DNA of 64,000 nucleotides from positions 62,001 through 126,000 of the forward strand of contig JANSYS010000004.1 in the NCBI GenBank assembly GCA_024742275.1, read 5' to 3'. Origin of the DNA: Alphaproteobacteria bacterium (lineage in GTDB: Bacteria > Pseudomonadota > Alphaproteobacteria > Thalassobaculales > Thalassobaculaceae). The notes beneath the pieces are model-generated. The model saw nothing but the letters and a program-made list of their open reading frames with translations. It had not been told where the DNA came from and searched no databases. Shown here piece after piece: positions 7,372-19,193 of the stretch. Numbering within the stretch: the stretch's first letter is position 1; every line of letters starts with the position of its first letter. Made by a program: the position numbers and the translations under genes.

Positions 7372-10125
7372 TCAGACCTCCTGTTTGCGGAGCAGCAGGG
7401 TCGCCAGGATCCAGTAGGTGATCACGAACCCACCGAGAACCAGATGGTTCGCGTAAAGGTCGGGCAGCCCGAGACCCTTGTTGAAAACGCCGGCGCTGAT
7501 TTTTTGGAAGTAGAGCGACGGAAAGGCCTCGCCGACGATCCGGGCGCCGCCTTCGAGCGTCGCGACCGGATACATCATGCCGGAGAAGTTCACCGCCGGG
7601 ATCATGACGATGATCGCCGTCGCGAAGATCGCCGCGATCTGCGAGCCGACGAAGGCCGAGACGACGAGCCCGAAAGCGGTTGCCGCCATCGTATAGAGCA
7701 GGGCGCCCAGGACCAGCGCGCCGACCCCGCCCGAGAAGGGAACGCCGAACACCGAGACCATCATCGCGACGAGGCTGGCGAAGCTGGCCATCGCGACCGC
7801 TACGTAGGGAAGCTGTTTCCCGATCAGGAACTCGATGCGCCGGGCGGGCGCGGCGTACAGGTTGGTGATCGACCCAAGCTCTTTCTCGCGAACCACGCCG
7901 AGCGCCGTCAGCATGGCCGGAATCATGATCAACAGCATCATCAGCACGCCCGGCGGGATGGCGTAGGCCGATCTGAACGCCTGATTGTAGCGGAAGCGGG
8001 TTTCGACCGTGACAGCGGACGGCGGGAGCGGCGATCCGGTCTCCGTGACCGACACCTCGTTCAGGAACTCAGCGAACGCCGCCTCCAGATAGCCGCGGAT
8101 CGTCTCCGCCCGGCTCGTGTTCGCGCCGTCGAGCCAGCCGCCGATCTCCGGCTTGTGTCCGGCCAGCAGGTCTTTTCCGAAGCCCGGCGGAACGATCACG
8201 GCAAGCGCGATGTCGCCGGCCCGCATCCGACTGTCCAGATCGGTCTGGCTTGTGATCTCCGGCATCTCCGCGAAGTAAGGGGAGCCGGAGAGTTGGCGCA
8301 GGAACATCCGGCTTTCGCGCGAGCGATCCTGGTCGAGGCTGGCATAGGTGAGTCGCTCGACGTCGAAGGAGATGCCGAAGCCCATGGCCAGCATCAGGAT
8401 CAGAGGCCCGGCGATGGCGAAGGTCAGCCGGATCGGATCCCGCATCAGTTCGATCGCCTCGCGCCGGGCAAAGGCCCAGCTGCGGCCGACGGAGAACACG
8501 CCGTCGCGCGGCTTGCGAGGCCCCGGTTCCTTCGTCGGGGCGGTCGGACGCTTGCCGGTCTCCGGGACCGCCTCGGCCTCTTTCAGGAAGTCGATGAAGG
8601 CGCCGTCCAGGGTTGCCGCGCGCTTCTCCGCCTGCAGCTCCGCGGGCGTGCCGACGGCCAGAACCCGGCCCGCATGCATCAGCGAAATCCGATCGCAGCG
8701 TTCGGCTTCGTTCATGAAATGGGTGGAGATGAAGATGGTCACGCCGTCGTTGCGCGACAGCTCGATCAGCAGTTCCCAGAAGCGGTCGCGGGCCACCGGG
8801 TCCACTCCGCTGGTCGGTTCGTCGAGGATCAGCATGTCGGGCTTGTGAAGCACGGCGACGGCCAGTTGGAGGCGCTGGCGAACGCCCAAAGGCAGGCTGG
8901 TCGGCCTCTCCCCGCTCGCGTCGGCGAGTTCGAACCGGTCGATCAGCTCGGCGACCCGTTGGCGCTTCCGGTTGCCGGTGAGCTGGAACAGGTCGGCATG
9001 CAGGTCGAGGTTTTGCCGGACCGACAGTTCGGAGTAGAGGGAGAACGACTGGGACATGTAGCCGACCCGGCGTCGCGTCGCGAACCCGCTCGCACCGACC
9101 GGCTCGCCGAACAACCTGGCCGATCCTTCGGTCGGATCCAGCAGCCCGGTCAGCATCTTCATCGTCGTGGTCTTGCCGCAGCCATTCGAGCCGAGAAAGC
9201 CGAAAATCTCCCCGCTTTCGATCCGGAAACTGACCCGGTCGACGGCGGTGAACGCGCCGAACCGCTTTACCAGCCCTTCCGCCTCGATCGCCGGTGGCCG
9301 TCCGTCCGGGGAGCGGGGGGTCAGCGAAACGCCGTGATGCGCGGCGCGCTTGGTCTCGGGCAGCAAGGCGACGAAAGCGTCGTCGAGGGAGTCGGTGCCG
9401 GTCTGGGTCTTCAGGTCGGCGGCGGACCCGGTGGCGAGAATGCGGCCTTCATCCAGCGCGATCAGCCGATCGAAAACTTCAGCCTCTGACATATAGGCGG
9501 TGGCGACGATCATCGTCATACCGGGCCGGCGAGCGCGGAACCGGTCGATCAGCGCCCAGAACTGGGCCCGAGACAACGGATCGATACCGGTGGTCGGTTC
9601 GTCGAGGATGAGCAGGTCCGGATCGTGGACCAGGGCGCAGCAGAGTGCCAGTTTCTGTTTCATGCCACCGGACAGTTTGCCAGCCGGTCGAGCCTGAAAC
9701 GCCGCCAGTCCGGTCGCGTCCACCAACTCGGCGATCCGCCGGGCGCGTTCGTCCGACGGCTGGTCGAACAAGCGGGCGAAGAAGTCGATGTTCTCCCGGA
9801 CCGACAGGGTCGGATACAGGTTTCGGCCCAGGCCCTGCGGCATGTAGGCGACGCGGCCGCAGACGGAATGGCGATGGGCGCCATGCGCCATATCGCCGCC
9901 GAGAACTCTGACGCTGCCGTCCTGAATTCGCCGGATACCGGCGATCAGGCCGAGCAGGGTGGATTTGCCGATGCCGTCCGGACCGATCAGTCCGAGGGAA
10001 GCCCCGGCGGCAACCGTCAGGGAGATATCGGCTAGCGCGCGTGTCCGACCGTAGCGATGCGATACGGCGTGCATCTCGACCGTCGCGGGCGGCCGATCCG
10101 CCACGGCGGTTACCCTGCTAGTCAT
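7372..10125 (-). CDS. rbbA: RbbA-like double ABC ATPase fused to ABC-2 permease
   Basis: A 917-residue fusion. The first ATPase domain has Walker A GPDGIGKST (~48-56), signature LSGGMKQ (~151) and Walker B LLILDEPTTG (~171). The second ATPase domain has Walker A GSNGCGKTT (~312), signature-like LPLGVRQ (~411) and Walker B MLILDEPTSG (~431). An ABC-2 permease follows from about residue 570. The LPLG signature is usual in this YbhF/RbbA group and is not a defect. E. coli RbbA was named for ribosome association, but the operon context (HlyD before, permease after) points to an exporter. The ATG at 10125 overlaps the end of the HlyD gene by 8 bases. A longer frame to 10203 only runs into the HlyD gene. 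Confidence 0.9.
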   Translation of the reverse strand: MTSRVTAVADRPPATVEMHAVSHRYGRTRALADISLTVAAGASLGLIGPDGIGKSTLLGLIAGIRRIQDGSVRVLGGDMAHGAHRHSVCGRVAYMPQGLGRNLYPTLSVRENIDFFARLFDQPSDERARRIAELVDATGLAAFQARPAGKLSGGMKQKLALCCALVHDPDLLILDEPTTGIDPLSRAQFWALIDRFRARRPGMTMIVATAYMSEAEVFDRLIALDEGRILATGSAADLKTQTGTDSLDDAFVALLPETKRAAHHGVSLTPRSPDGRPPAIEAEGLVKRFGAFTAVDRVSFRIESGEIFGFLGSNGCGKTTTMKMLTGLLDPTEGSARLFGEPVGASGFATRRRVGYMSQSFSLYSELSVRQNLDLHADLFQLTGNRKRQRVAELIDRFELADASGERPTSLPLGVRQRLQLAVAVLHKPDMLILDEPTSGVDPVARDRFWELLIELSRNDGVTIFISTHFMNEAERCDRISLMHAGRVLAVGTPAELQAEKRAATLDGAFIDFLKEAEAVPETGKRPTAPTKEPGPRKPRDGVFSVGRSWAFARREAIELMRDPIRLTFAIAGPLILMLAMGFGISFDVERLTYASLDQDRSRESRMFLRQLSGSPYFAEMPEITSQTDLDSRMRAGDIALAVIVPPGFGKDLLAGHKPEIGGWLDGANTSRAETIRGYLEAAFAEFLNEVSVTETGSPLPPSAVTVETRFRYNQAFRSAYAIPPGVLMMLLIMIPAMLTALGVVREKELGSITNLYAAPARRIEFLIGKQLPYVAVAMASFASLVAMMVSVFGVPFSGGVGALVLGALLYTMAATAFGLVVSAFVGSQIAAIFATAIIVMIPAVNFSGMMYPVATLEGGARIVGEAFPSLYFQKISAGVFNKGLGLPDLYANHLVLGGFVITYWILATLLLRKQEV

Positions 10126-11101
10126 CGCCTGGCAGCTTGATCGCCAGGTCTTCCGGCCAGGCTGCATCGGGGTCGAGACGCATGTAGGCGATACCCGGCA
10201 CACCGGCCTTGACCACGTCCCGATACCGCGCGAGCAGGTCCGGTGGGATCGTAACCTTGACCCGGAACATCAGCTTTTCCCGCTCGCTGGCGGTCTCCAC
10301 GTATTTCGGCGTGAACTGGGCCTCGGCGGCAACGAATGTGACGGTTGCCGGAACCACGTAGTCCGGCGCGGCGTCGAAGACCAGTCGCGCGTCGCCGCCA
10401 TAGGCCAGCCGGCCGGCGTCGTCGGTGGGCAGGTACACGGTCATATAGACGTTGCTTAGATCCAGCAGGGTGACGACCCGGCCGCCGGCGGCGACGACTT
10501 CCCCTGGCTCCGCCAGACGGTATTGGACGCGTCCGCCACGCGGAGCGAGCAGAATGTGCTCGTCCAGATCCGCCTGGATGCGGGCCACCGTTGCGTGCGC
10601 CGCTTCGATCGACGCCTCCGCCCGAGCGATGGCGGCCTTCGCGGACTCCACGGCGGCCAGGGCAGTTGCATGTTGGGAGCGCCGAAGGTCGACGGTTTCC
10701 GTCGGCGAGAAGCCACGGCTCGCAAGTGACTCCGCACGGTGGAGTTCCTGGGCGGCGAAGACGCGTTCGCTCTGGCGCAGGTCGAGCAGCGCCCGCGCTT
10801 CGTTCAGACCTTCCTCCGCTTGGCGGACGCCGGCCCTGGCCTCGCGCAGTCGGGCTTCGATCTCGGACGCGTCCATCACCGCGATGATGTCGCCGGCCTC
10901 GACGGTCTGGCCTTCGGCAACCAGAACGTCCTTGAGCCGACCGGCATACTTCGCGGCGACGTCGATCCGCTCCGCCTCTATCCGCCCGTTGGCGCTGGCA
11001 AAGCCTTGTGGCGGTCCATCAAGTTGGCTGACGTGCCAATACCACGCGCCTGCCGCGGCGAGGACGGCAAGGGCGGCGAGGATGCGCAGGGCGACGCTCA
11101 T
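10118..11101 (-). CDS. HlyD-family membrane fusion protein (YhiI-like)
   Basis: A 327-residue periplasmic adaptor with one N-terminal membrane helix (ILAALAVLAAAGAWYWH). A lipoyl/barrel-sandwich half (GRIEAERIDVAAKYAGRL) and a long coiled-coil hairpin (~95-190, rich in Ala, Arg and Glu) follow. The second lipoyl half and beta-barrel (ILLAPRGGRVQYRLAEPGEV) complete it. It bridges an inner-membrane ABC exporter to an outer-membrane channel. It is the first gene of the exporter operon and overlaps the ATPase gene by 8 bases. A 9-bp inverted repeat lies about 106 bases upstream and may control the operon. Confidence 0.9.
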   Translation of the reverse strand: MSVALRILAALAVLAAAGAWYWHVSQLDGPPQGFASANGRIEAERIDVAAKYAGRLKDVLVAEGQTVEAGDIIAVMDASEIEARLREARAGVRQAEEGLNEARALLDLRQSERVFAAQELHRAESLASRGFSPTETVDLRRSQHATALAAVESAKAAIARAEASIEAAHATVARIQADLDEHILLAPRGGRVQYRLAEPGEVVAAGGRVVTLLDLSNVYMTVYLPTDDAGRLAYGGDARLVFDAAPDYVVPATVTFVAAEAQFTPKYVETASEREKLMFRVKVTIPPDLLARYRDVVKAGVPGIAYMRLDPDAAWPEDLAIKLPGDD

Positions 11102-11206
11102 GCTCTTATCCGATGTCCAGGTCGTTGCGGACGGCGGCTCGCCGGGAACGGCGGCAAGCGTTCGCCCGTGCCAGAAGCGGTTTCTATCATCGGCGGCGGG
11201 GCGCGA

Positions 11207-11233
11207 TCTTGCGATGCATCAAGGATCGCAAGA
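11207..11233. promoter_or_regulatory. 9-bp perfect inverted repeat before the exporter operon
   Basis: TCTTGCGAT and ATCGCAAGA are exact reverse complements separated by 9 bases. The site lies 7 bases after the stop of the DUF2254 gene and 106 bases before the HlyD start, all on the minus strand. It could be an operator for the exporter operon or a hairpin ending DUF2254 transcription. The missing T-tract argues against a standard intrinsic terminator. No regulator gene is adjacent. Confidence 0.5.
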
Positions 11234-11239
11234 AACAGA

Positions 11240-12529
11240 TCAGCCGGCGGCTCGGTCGCGCTCGGACTCAAGGGTCTCGTTAATGAGTGTGGTTAGACGT
11301 TTTCTGTCGGTCGGCAGTTGGTCGCCGGCTTCGATCTCCGCCACGAGCAACTCTAGCTCGTCGAGCATCGTCTGGCGGTTTCCTTTGTCGGCAGTCGCGA
11401 TCATGCGCGCGATCGCTCGGTGAAGCGCCGCGACCATCAGCCCGTTGTTCCGGGCCGCTCGGCGCAGAGGCGGGAAAGCCTCAAGGAAAAGAGTGTCGGC
11501 GGTGATGGTCGGCGATGCCACGCGGACGGCACCATCAGAATCCAGATAGACGCCCAGCGACAAGGATTTTGACCGGGCGGTCGCCAGTGCCGCCGAGAGG
11601 TGATCGACGCAGGCGATCGCCGTGAAGGTGTCGTTCACGCCGGGAGAAAGGGCGCGCAGCGCGATTTCCACCAGCAGATTCACGGAGAATCGGAGATCCC
11701 CCTCCGGAGTGCGCACATCCAGCAGCGGTGCCGCCTCTGCAACGTGACCGTCGAGTGTCCCGTCCGGGTCGTTGAAAACGGTGGCGATTGGCGTGCCCTC
11801 GATGACGAAGTCGCCAGGACAGACATCATAGATGACCGTTGCATCGGTCGCCTTCGCTGGTTTGAGGAGTTGTTTGGGCTCGATCGTGTCCACATAGCCC
11901 TCGCGCCGAGCGTAGATCCGCCGCTTGGGCCCTTCGGGCAGCGTCAAGTCATCCGAGCAGATCGGCGTGCTCTTCTGCAGAGCGCGGGCGATCTGGTTTT
12001 CCAAGGTCCAGGAAATTTCGGCGGCCTCTCGATCGATCGTGGCGCGTGCGGAAACCCGCTGGACGAACAGCAACAGCAGCAGAACCGAGATGACCGAAGA
12101 GACGAGCGACACGGCCACGGTGATGTCGCGGTCTATCCCGGGAGGCGACATCCAGTCGGAGGAGAGCGCGTAGAGAAACGTCGCGCCGAGCGAGCCGACC
12201 GCGATCTGGTTGATCCGGTCGTCGCTAAATCGTTGCAAGAGCCGGGGGCCGATCGCACTGGCTGCCATGGTGTAGACGAGCAGCACGATGGAATAGACCA
12301 TCACCAGGGCCGAGATCGAGGCACTCGCGGAGGTCGTGAAGATGCTGCGTGCTGTTTCAGGGCTGACGACGATCCAGCCGGGAACGGCGCCCGGATATTC
12401 AGCCCTGAGGTAAGACTCGACATGCAGGGCGGCGGCGGCGACCAGAAGTCCAGACAGGCTTATCAGGCCGGGAATGGTGAGGAACCCACGCGTCGCGCGG
12501 ATCAATTTGCGAAGGAACCTGACGTCCAT
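11240..12529 (-). CDS. DUF2254 membrane protein
   Basis: A 429-residue inner-membrane protein of the DUF2254 family. About four helices occupy the first ~150 residues: GLISLSGLLVAAAAL, SASISALVMVYSIVLLVYTMAASA, IAVGSLGATFLYAL and VAVSLVSSVISVLLLLLFV. A large soluble domain follows, with the conserved stretch RALSPGVNDTFTAIACVDHL. Function is unknown for the family. The start at 12529 is chosen because the homology begins there (MDVRFLRKLI); the frame is open 50 codons further upstream, into the SulP leader. It is divergent from the SulP-Usp pair, so these genes may share a control region. Confidence 0.82.
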   Translation of the reverse strand: MDVRFLRKLIRATRGFLTIPGLISLSGLLVAAAALHVESYLRAEYPGAVPGWIVVSPETARSIFTTSASASISALVMVYSIVLLVYTMAASAIGPRLLQRFSDDRINQIAVGSLGATFLYALSSDWMSPPGIDRDITVAVSLVSSVISVLLLLLFVQRVSARATIDREAAEISWTLENQIARALQKSTPICSDDLTLPEGPKRRIYARREGYVDTIEPKQLLKPAKATDATVIYDVCPGDFVIEGTPIATVFNDPDGTLDGHVAEAAPLLDVRTPEGDLRFSVNLLVEIALRALSPGVNDTFTAIACVDHLSAALATARSKSLSLGVYLDSDGAVRVASPTITADTLFLEAFPPLRRAARNNGLMVAALHRAIARMIATADKGNRQTMLDELELLVAEIEAGDQLPTDRKRLTTLINETLESERDRAAG

Positions 12530-12628
12530 GGGGCGTGATGTCCTGTGTTCCCGGCGGCAGAGTGTTTTTGAAGTGCCACGGCGACAAACCCGCGTCCAGT
12601 GGGCAAGGAACGTGGGTATCGCCCGGCC

Positions 12629-14194
12629 ATGCTGCATTGCAATATCGCCGGCTTTTCTATACGTCAGGTCGATCATCACAAAAATTGCGCATGTTTCGGA
12701 ACCCAGGAGGGGACCTCGCTCGATACGTTAAAGACCGATTGGCTCGGCAATGTCCGTCGCGATGTGCTCGCGGCGATGGTCGTCGCGCTCGCGCTGATCC
12801 CGGAAGCGATCGCCTTCTCGATCATCGCCGGCGTGGATCCGAAAGTCGGGCTCTACGCGTCGTTCTCGATTGCCGTTCTCAGCGCCATCTTCGGGGGCCG
12901 TCCCGGTATGATTTCGGCGGCGACGGCGGCGACGGCGGTGCTCATGGTGACGCTTGTGCGCGACCACGGCCTGCAATACCTCCTGGCGGCGACGGCGCTG
13001 GCCGGCCTTCTCCAGATCGCCTGCGGCTTCCTGCGGCTGGCGACGGTGATGCGCTTCGTGTCGAAGAGCGTGATGACGGGCTTCGTCAACGCCCTCGCCA
13101 TCCTGATCTTCATGGCTCAGCTTCCCGAGCTGATCGGCGTGCCGTGGCTGACCTATGTGATGGTCGCCGCCGGACTGGGCGTCATCTATTTGCTGCCGCG
13201 CCTGACCACGGCGGTACCGTCGCCGTTGGTGTGCATCGTTATCCTGACGGCGGTGACTCTGGGGTTGGACCTCGACCTGCGGACCGTCGGCGACATGGGG
13301 CAGTTGCCGGACACGCTGCCGGTCTTTCTCCTGCCGGATGTCCCGCTGACCTTGGAAACCCTACAGATCATCCTGCCGTACTCAGCCGCGATCGCTGTCG
13401 TCGGTCTGCTCGAGTCGCTGATGACCGCCAGCATCGTCGACGATCTGACCGACACGTCCAGCAACAAGCACCGGGAATGCGTCGGTCAGGGCGTCGCGAA
13501 TTTCGGTACCGCCTTCATTGGCGGTATGGCGGGCTGCGCGATGATCGGCCAGTCGGTGATCAACGTGAAATCAGGCGGTCGCGGACGGCTGTCTTGCTTG
13601 CTGGCCGGTATCTTCCTGCTGATCGCCTGTGTGAGTCTCGGCGATTGGGTGAAGCAGATTCCCATGGCCGCGCTGGTGGCGATCATGATCATGGTGTCGA
13701 TCGGCACGTTCAGTTGGCAGTCGCTGAAGGATCTGAAGCTGCACCCGCGCAGCTCCTCGATGGTCATGCTCGCGACGGTGATCGTGGTGGTGGCGACCCA
13801 TAACCTCGCGATCGGCGTGCTCGTCGGCGTTCTGCTGTCCGGCATCTTCTTCGCGTGGAAGATCTCGCAGATCTTCCGGGTGACCTCGACCCTGTCGCCG
13901 GACGGCGCCGAGAGGACCTACATTGTCGAGGGTCAGGTGTTCTTCGCATCCGCGGATAGGTTCCTTGCAGCGTTCGATTTTCGCGAGGCGCTGGAGAGAG
14001 TTACCATCGACGTGACCGGCGCCCATATCTGGGACATTTCGAGCGTCGCCGCCCTGGACACGGTCGTCTTGAAGTTTCGCCGCGAAGGGGCCACCGTCGA
14101 GATTGTCGGTTTGAACAAGGCCAGCGAGACGATCGTCGACAGGCTGGCAATCCACGACAAACCCGGGGCGATGGACCGGCTGCTCGAGCATTGA
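12629..14194 (+). CDS. SulP-family anion transporter with STAS domain (start uncertain)
   Basis: A SulP transporter for sulfate, bicarbonate or a related anion. The membrane domain (~12-14 helices) starts at [19 protein letters not shown] and runs to about residue 410. A C-terminal STAS domain follows ([15 protein letters not shown], then [20 protein letters not shown]). The ATG at 12629 is the first canonical start in frame after a GTG at 12599, but the protein family usually begins near the codon at 12719. An ideal AGGAGGGG site (12705-12712) lies 6 bases before 12719, where the codon is CTC. A weak promoter-like TATACG at 12658 also favours a later start. The next gene, a tandem Usp, is a typical SulP partner. 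Confidence 0.88.
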   Translation: MLHCNIAGFSIRQVDHHKNCACFGTQEGTSLDTLKTDWLGNVRRDVLAAMVVALALIPEAIAFSIIAGVDPKVGLYASFSIAVLSAIFGGRPGMISAATAATAVLMVTLVRDHGLQYLLAATALAGLLQIACGFLRLATVMRFVSKSVMTGFVNALAILIFMAQLPELIGVPWLTYVMVAAGLGVIYLLPRLTTAVPSPLVCIVILTAVTLGLDLDLRTVGDMGQLPDTLPVFLLPDVPLTLETLQIILPYSAAIAVVGLLESLMTASIVDDLTDTSSNKHRECVGQGVANFGTAFIGGMAGCAMIGQSVINVKSGGRGRLSCLLAGIFLLIACVSLGDWVKQIPMAALVAIMIMVSIGTFSWQSLKDLKLHPRSSSMVMLATVIVVVATHNLAIGVLVGVLLSGIFFAWKISQIFRVTSTLSPDGAERTYIVEGQVFFASADRFLAAFDFREALERVTIDVTGAHIWDISSVAALDTVVLKFRREGATVEIVGLNKASETIVDRLAIHDKPGAMDRLLEH

Positions 14195-14231
14195 GCGACG
14201 GGCGTGTAGAGCGGGTTAGAGGGAGGGCGGG

Positions 14232-15089
14232 TTGAGTAAGATCATCGCCATGATCGACGGATCAGGCTATTCGCAGAGCGTGGGCGATCACACCGCATGG
14301 GCAGCGCAGCGCCTGGGGGTGGACGAGGTGGAACTGGTCCATGTGTTGGGCCGGCGAACCGTGCCGAGTGCTCCCGCAGACCTCAGCGGCAGCTTTTCCG
14401 CCGGCATGCGCGAGGAACTTCTCAAGGAACTCGCCGATCTCGACGAACTCAATGCCAAGGCGGCCCAAAAGCGTGGGCGGCTTATCCTGGAGGAGGCGCA
14501 GGCATCGCTGAAGTCCAAGGGTGTGACAGCTTTGGCCCCGAAGCTGCGCCACGGCGATCTGCTGGAGACGGTGGCTGCATTGGAAGTCGGTGCCGACATG
14601 CTGGTGATCGGTAAGCGCGGCGACGCCGCCGATTTCGCCAAGATGCATCTCGGCTCGAATCTCGAGCGGGTCGTGCGGTCGTCGCATGTTCCGGTCCTGA
14701 TCGCGTCGCGCGCCTTCAAGCCGATCAAGCGGTTCCTGATCGCCTTCGACGGTCAGCGCACGGCGCTGAAGGCGGTTGACTATGTCGCCCGAACGGCCCT
14801 GTTCAGCGGACTGGAGTGTCACCTGCTGACGGTCGGCGACCGCAGCGGCTCGGTCGAGCGCAACCTGGAGAACGCCAAGGCATTGCTGAAGGGCGGCAAC
14901 ATCCAGGTCTCTGTCGACATCATTCCCGGACAACCGGATCAGGTGATCGCGAAGTATGTGGAGGATGTCGGCATCGACCTACTGGTGATGGGGGCCTACA
15001 GCCATTCCCGGCTGCGCAGCCTGTTCCTGGGCTCGACCACGACGGAGACGATTCGCAACTGTCTGATCCCGGCGCTGATCTATCGGTAG
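14232..15089 (+). CDS. tandem universal stress protein (two UspA domains)
   Basis: A 285-residue protein with two UspA folds, ~1-150 and ~155-285. Each has the nucleotide-binding glycine pattern: VIGKRGDAADFAKMHLGSN in the first and MGAYSHSRLRSLFLGSTTT in the second. Such proteins bind ATP or AMP and modulate stress survival. The start is a TTG at 14232 behind a GGGAGGGCGG ribosome site, giving MSKIIAMIDGS; the first ATG (14250) would remove the first beta strand. It follows the SulP gene by 37 bases. SulP-UspA pairs are common, and the Usp may tune the transporter. Confidence 0.9.
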   Translation: MSKIIAMIDGSGYSQSVGDHTAWAAQRLGVDEVELVHVLGRRTVPSAPADLSGSFSAGMREELLKELADLDELNAKAAQKRGRLILEEAQASLKSKGVTALAPKLRHGDLLETVAALEVGADMLVIGKRGDAADFAKMHLGSNLERVVRSSHVPVLIASRAFKPIKRFLIAFDGQRTALKAVDYVARTALFSGLECHLLTVGDRSGSVERNLENAKALLKGGNIQVSVDIIPGQPDQVIAKYVEDVGIDLLVMGAYSHSRLRSLFLGSTTTETIRNCLIPALIYR

Positions 15090-15124
15090 GGAGATATCCG
15101 GAGAGGAGAGTTGAAGCGCGACCC

Positions 15125-15847
15125 CTATGCTCTCAACCCGTGAATGTCATCGAGAACCAGATCCGCCAGCGGTTCGAGCACGTTCCGGCCGCTGGCGCCC
15201 GACAGGACGCCGATGACAAGTCCGCAGCCTGCCGCCCGACCGGCCTGCAGGTCAGCCGGCGAGTCGCCGACCATCGCCGTCCGCTCCGGCGGCAACCCCC
15301 AGTGCGACTGAGCCGCCAGGATCATGCCCGGATCCGGTTTTGATCCGTGGCCGCTGTCGTAGCCGACGGTGAACGAGAGGTGCGGTGCGATCCCGATACG
15401 CTCCGCGGTTTCCCGGGCGCCGGTCTCGCTGTCGTTGGTGGCAAGGCCGCAAAGCACACCCGCCGCGCGCAGCGCCGAGAACAGCTCCGGCAGTGGTTCG
15501 ATCGGTGTCAGGAAATCCATCGCCCGGCTATGCCAGAAGGCATCGAGCCAAGGGACAAGGGTGCGCTCATCGGGGAGGTCGGGCGCCACCGACTTCCAGA
15601 GCCGGACAACGTTGTCCGTGGTGCCGGAGGCAAGCTCGGTGCCGGGGAGAATCCGTTGCGTCTCTTGGCACCAGCCGCCGACCCGCATCATTTCCTCGGC
15701 AAGGTCCGGGCGGCCCAGTTCCGCCGCCAGATGATCCGTGCTGGCGCGGAAGGCCGGCGTCCAGGTTTCTTCGAACCGGATGAGGGTGCCGTCCTTGTCA
15801 AAAACGATGCCGTGGATGCCGGCTTGGATCAGCGCACCGTGCAGCAT
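15125..15847 (-). CDS. HAD-superfamily phosphatase (phosphoglycolate phosphatase-like)
   Basis: A 240-residue HAD hydrolase. Motif I is VFDKDGTLI with the nucleophile Asp and the acid/base Asp two residues later. An alpha-helical cap (~25-95) follows. Motif II is GLATNDSE, and motifs III/IV lie at GSKPDPGMIL and MVGDSPADLQAGRAAG. The layout fits Gph-like phosphoglycolate phosphatases, but the substrate is not certain. It is the last gene of the long minus-strand run that begins with the purine genes, 6 bases after the DUF3592 gene. Confidence 0.85.
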   Translation of the reverse strand: MLHGALIQAGIHGIVFDKDGTLIRFEETWTPAFRASTDHLAAELGRPDLAEEMMRVGGWCQETQRILPGTELASGTTDNVVRLWKSVAPDLPDERTLVPWLDAFWHSRAMDFLTPIEPLPELFSALRAAGVLCGLATNDSETGARETAERIGIAPHLSFTVGYDSGHGSKPDPGMILAAQSHWGLPPERTAMVGDSPADLQAGRAAGCGLVIGVLSGASGRNVLEPLADLVLDDIHGLRA

Positions 15848-15853
15848 GTGGTC

Positions 15854-16330
15854 TCACTCCGGGTCGGCGGGGTCCGCTCGCCTCGCGCGTCTTATGCCGA
15901 CCACGATGGTAATCACGCCGAACACCACCATCCACAGCGGCAGGATCCATCGGTCCCGGGGGTCCATCAGGCGGGCGTCGGCGGGGTCGGCGGGGTCGTA
16001 GGCGACCGACAGAATCTCCCCTGCAACGGTCGGCCTATAGGTATCCGCGACCACGGCGGTCGTCCCGCCGTTGGCCGACAGATAACGGATCGTGGGCCGA
16101 TAGAGCGTGAAGCCTTCCGTCGGGTCGAACGTCTCCACCGACACCACCTCGGCATCCGCCTGTTCGGCGGAAACGAGGAATTTCATGTGATCGCGCAGCC
16201 CGAAGGCCCCGCTGACGATCGCCAGGATGCCGACGATCACCAGCGTACGGGGGCGGATCGCGAAGGGCGATCGGAACCGTCTGGGAGGCGTATCCGGGGA
16301 GTCCGGATGGGGGTCAGGCGACACCTTCAC
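15854..16330 (-). CDS. DUF3592-like membrane protein
   Basis: A 158-residue protein with a helix near the N terminus ([18 protein letters not shown]) and another near the C terminus ([18 protein letters not shown]). Between them is a beta-rich extracytoplasmic domain ([38 protein letters not shown]). This is the DUF3592 pattern: a domain asking for time- or value-dependent conversions is not implied, and the function is unknown. Its start overlaps the end of grxD by 17 bases, so it is co-transcribed with bolA-grxD. Confidence 0.72.
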   Translation of the reverse strand: MKVSPDPHPDSPDTPPRRFRSPFAIRPRTLVIVGILAIVSGAFGLRDHMKFLVSAEQADAEVVSVETFDPTEGFTLYRPTIRYLSANGGTTAVVADTYRPTVAGEILSVAYDPADPADARLMDPRDRWILPLWMVVFGVITIVVGIRRARRADPADPE

Positions 16331-16664
16331 TCGGCCGGACGTCGACGCCCCTTGTGTTCAGCATCTCCATCAGTTCGCCGGTCTCGAACATCTCGCGAAT
16401 GATGTCGCAGCCACCCACGAATTCGCCCTTCACATAGAGCTGCGGAATGGTCGGCCAGCTCGAATATTCCTTGATGCCCTCCCGCAGCGACGGGTCGTCG
16501 AGCACGTTGATGCCCTTGAACTTGACGCCGAGATGGCTGAGCACCTGGACGACGACGGCCGAAAAGCCGCATTGCGGGAAGACGGGCGTACCCTTCATGA
16601 ACAGCACCACGTCGCTGCTGGCGACCTCGCCGTCGATCCGGGTCTTCAGGGCCTCGTCGAGCAT
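16314..16664 (-). CDS. grxD: monothiol glutaredoxin, Grx4 family
   Basis: A 116-residue monothiol glutaredoxin with the CGFS active site at Cys32 ([13 protein letters not shown]). The glutathione-binding [17 protein letters not shown] motif is also present. Grx4 proteins bind a [2Fe-2S] cluster with glutathione, often as a heterodimer with BolA, and help deliver clusters and sense iron. The bolA gene lies directly upstream, 33 bases away, which supports the partnership. The placement after purL is conserved in alphaproteobacteria. Confidence 0.96.
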   Translation of the reverse strand: MLDEALKTRIDGEVASSDVVLFMKGTPVFPQCGFSAVVVQVLSHLGVKFKGINVLDDPSLREGIKEYSSWPTIPQLYVKGEFVGGCDIIREMFETGELMEMLNTRGVDVRPSEGVA

Positions 16665-16697
16665 GTTGACGCTCCTTTCAGTCGCTGGCCGACGCCG

Positions 16698-16931
16698 TCA
16701 TTCGGGCGCGGCGGTTTGCAGGGCGAGCGCATGCAGCTCTGTCCCCATGCGTCCCTGCAGGGCTTTGTACACCAACTGATGCTGCTGCACGCGGTTCTTT
16801 CCCGAGAAGGCAGACGACACGACATGGCACGCATAATGGTCGCCGTCACCGCGTAGGTCCTCGATGGTCACCTGAGCGTCCGGCAGCGCCTCCTTGATGA
16901 GGCGCTCGATCTCGCTCGCTTCCATGGCCAT
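16698..16931 (-). CDS. bolA: BolA-family protein
   Basis: A 77-residue small BolA/IbaG-like protein. It has a class II KH-like fold with the conserved RGDGDHYACHVVSSAFSGKN segment and the helix RVQQHQLVYKAL. The conserved His residues are likely cluster ligands in complex with the CGFS glutaredoxin coded just downstream. The gene starts 25 bases after purL ends, inside the same operon. Confidence 0.95.
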   Translation of the reverse strand: MAMEASEIERLIKEALPDAQVTIEDLRGDGDHYACHVVSSAFSGKNRVQQHQLVYKALQGRMGTELHALALQTAAPE

Positions 16932-16956
16932 ATGCGTCTCTCCCTCTGCCGACCGG

Positions 16957-19179
<2,223 letters not shown>

Positions 19180-19193
19180 TGTCTATCCGGTGC

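Noticed and set aside
8815..8910. Degenerate ABC signature (LPLGVRQ instead of LSGGQ) in the second ATPase domain of the RbbA-like protein
   Set aside because: This form is usual in the YbhF/RbbA group of exporters, so it is not evidence of a dead domain.
7330..9489. 719-codon open frame antisense to the RbbA-like gene
   Set aside because: It is the shadow of a gene with clear ATPase motifs. Its translation is rich in Arg, Asp, Gly and Glu without any recognisable domain.
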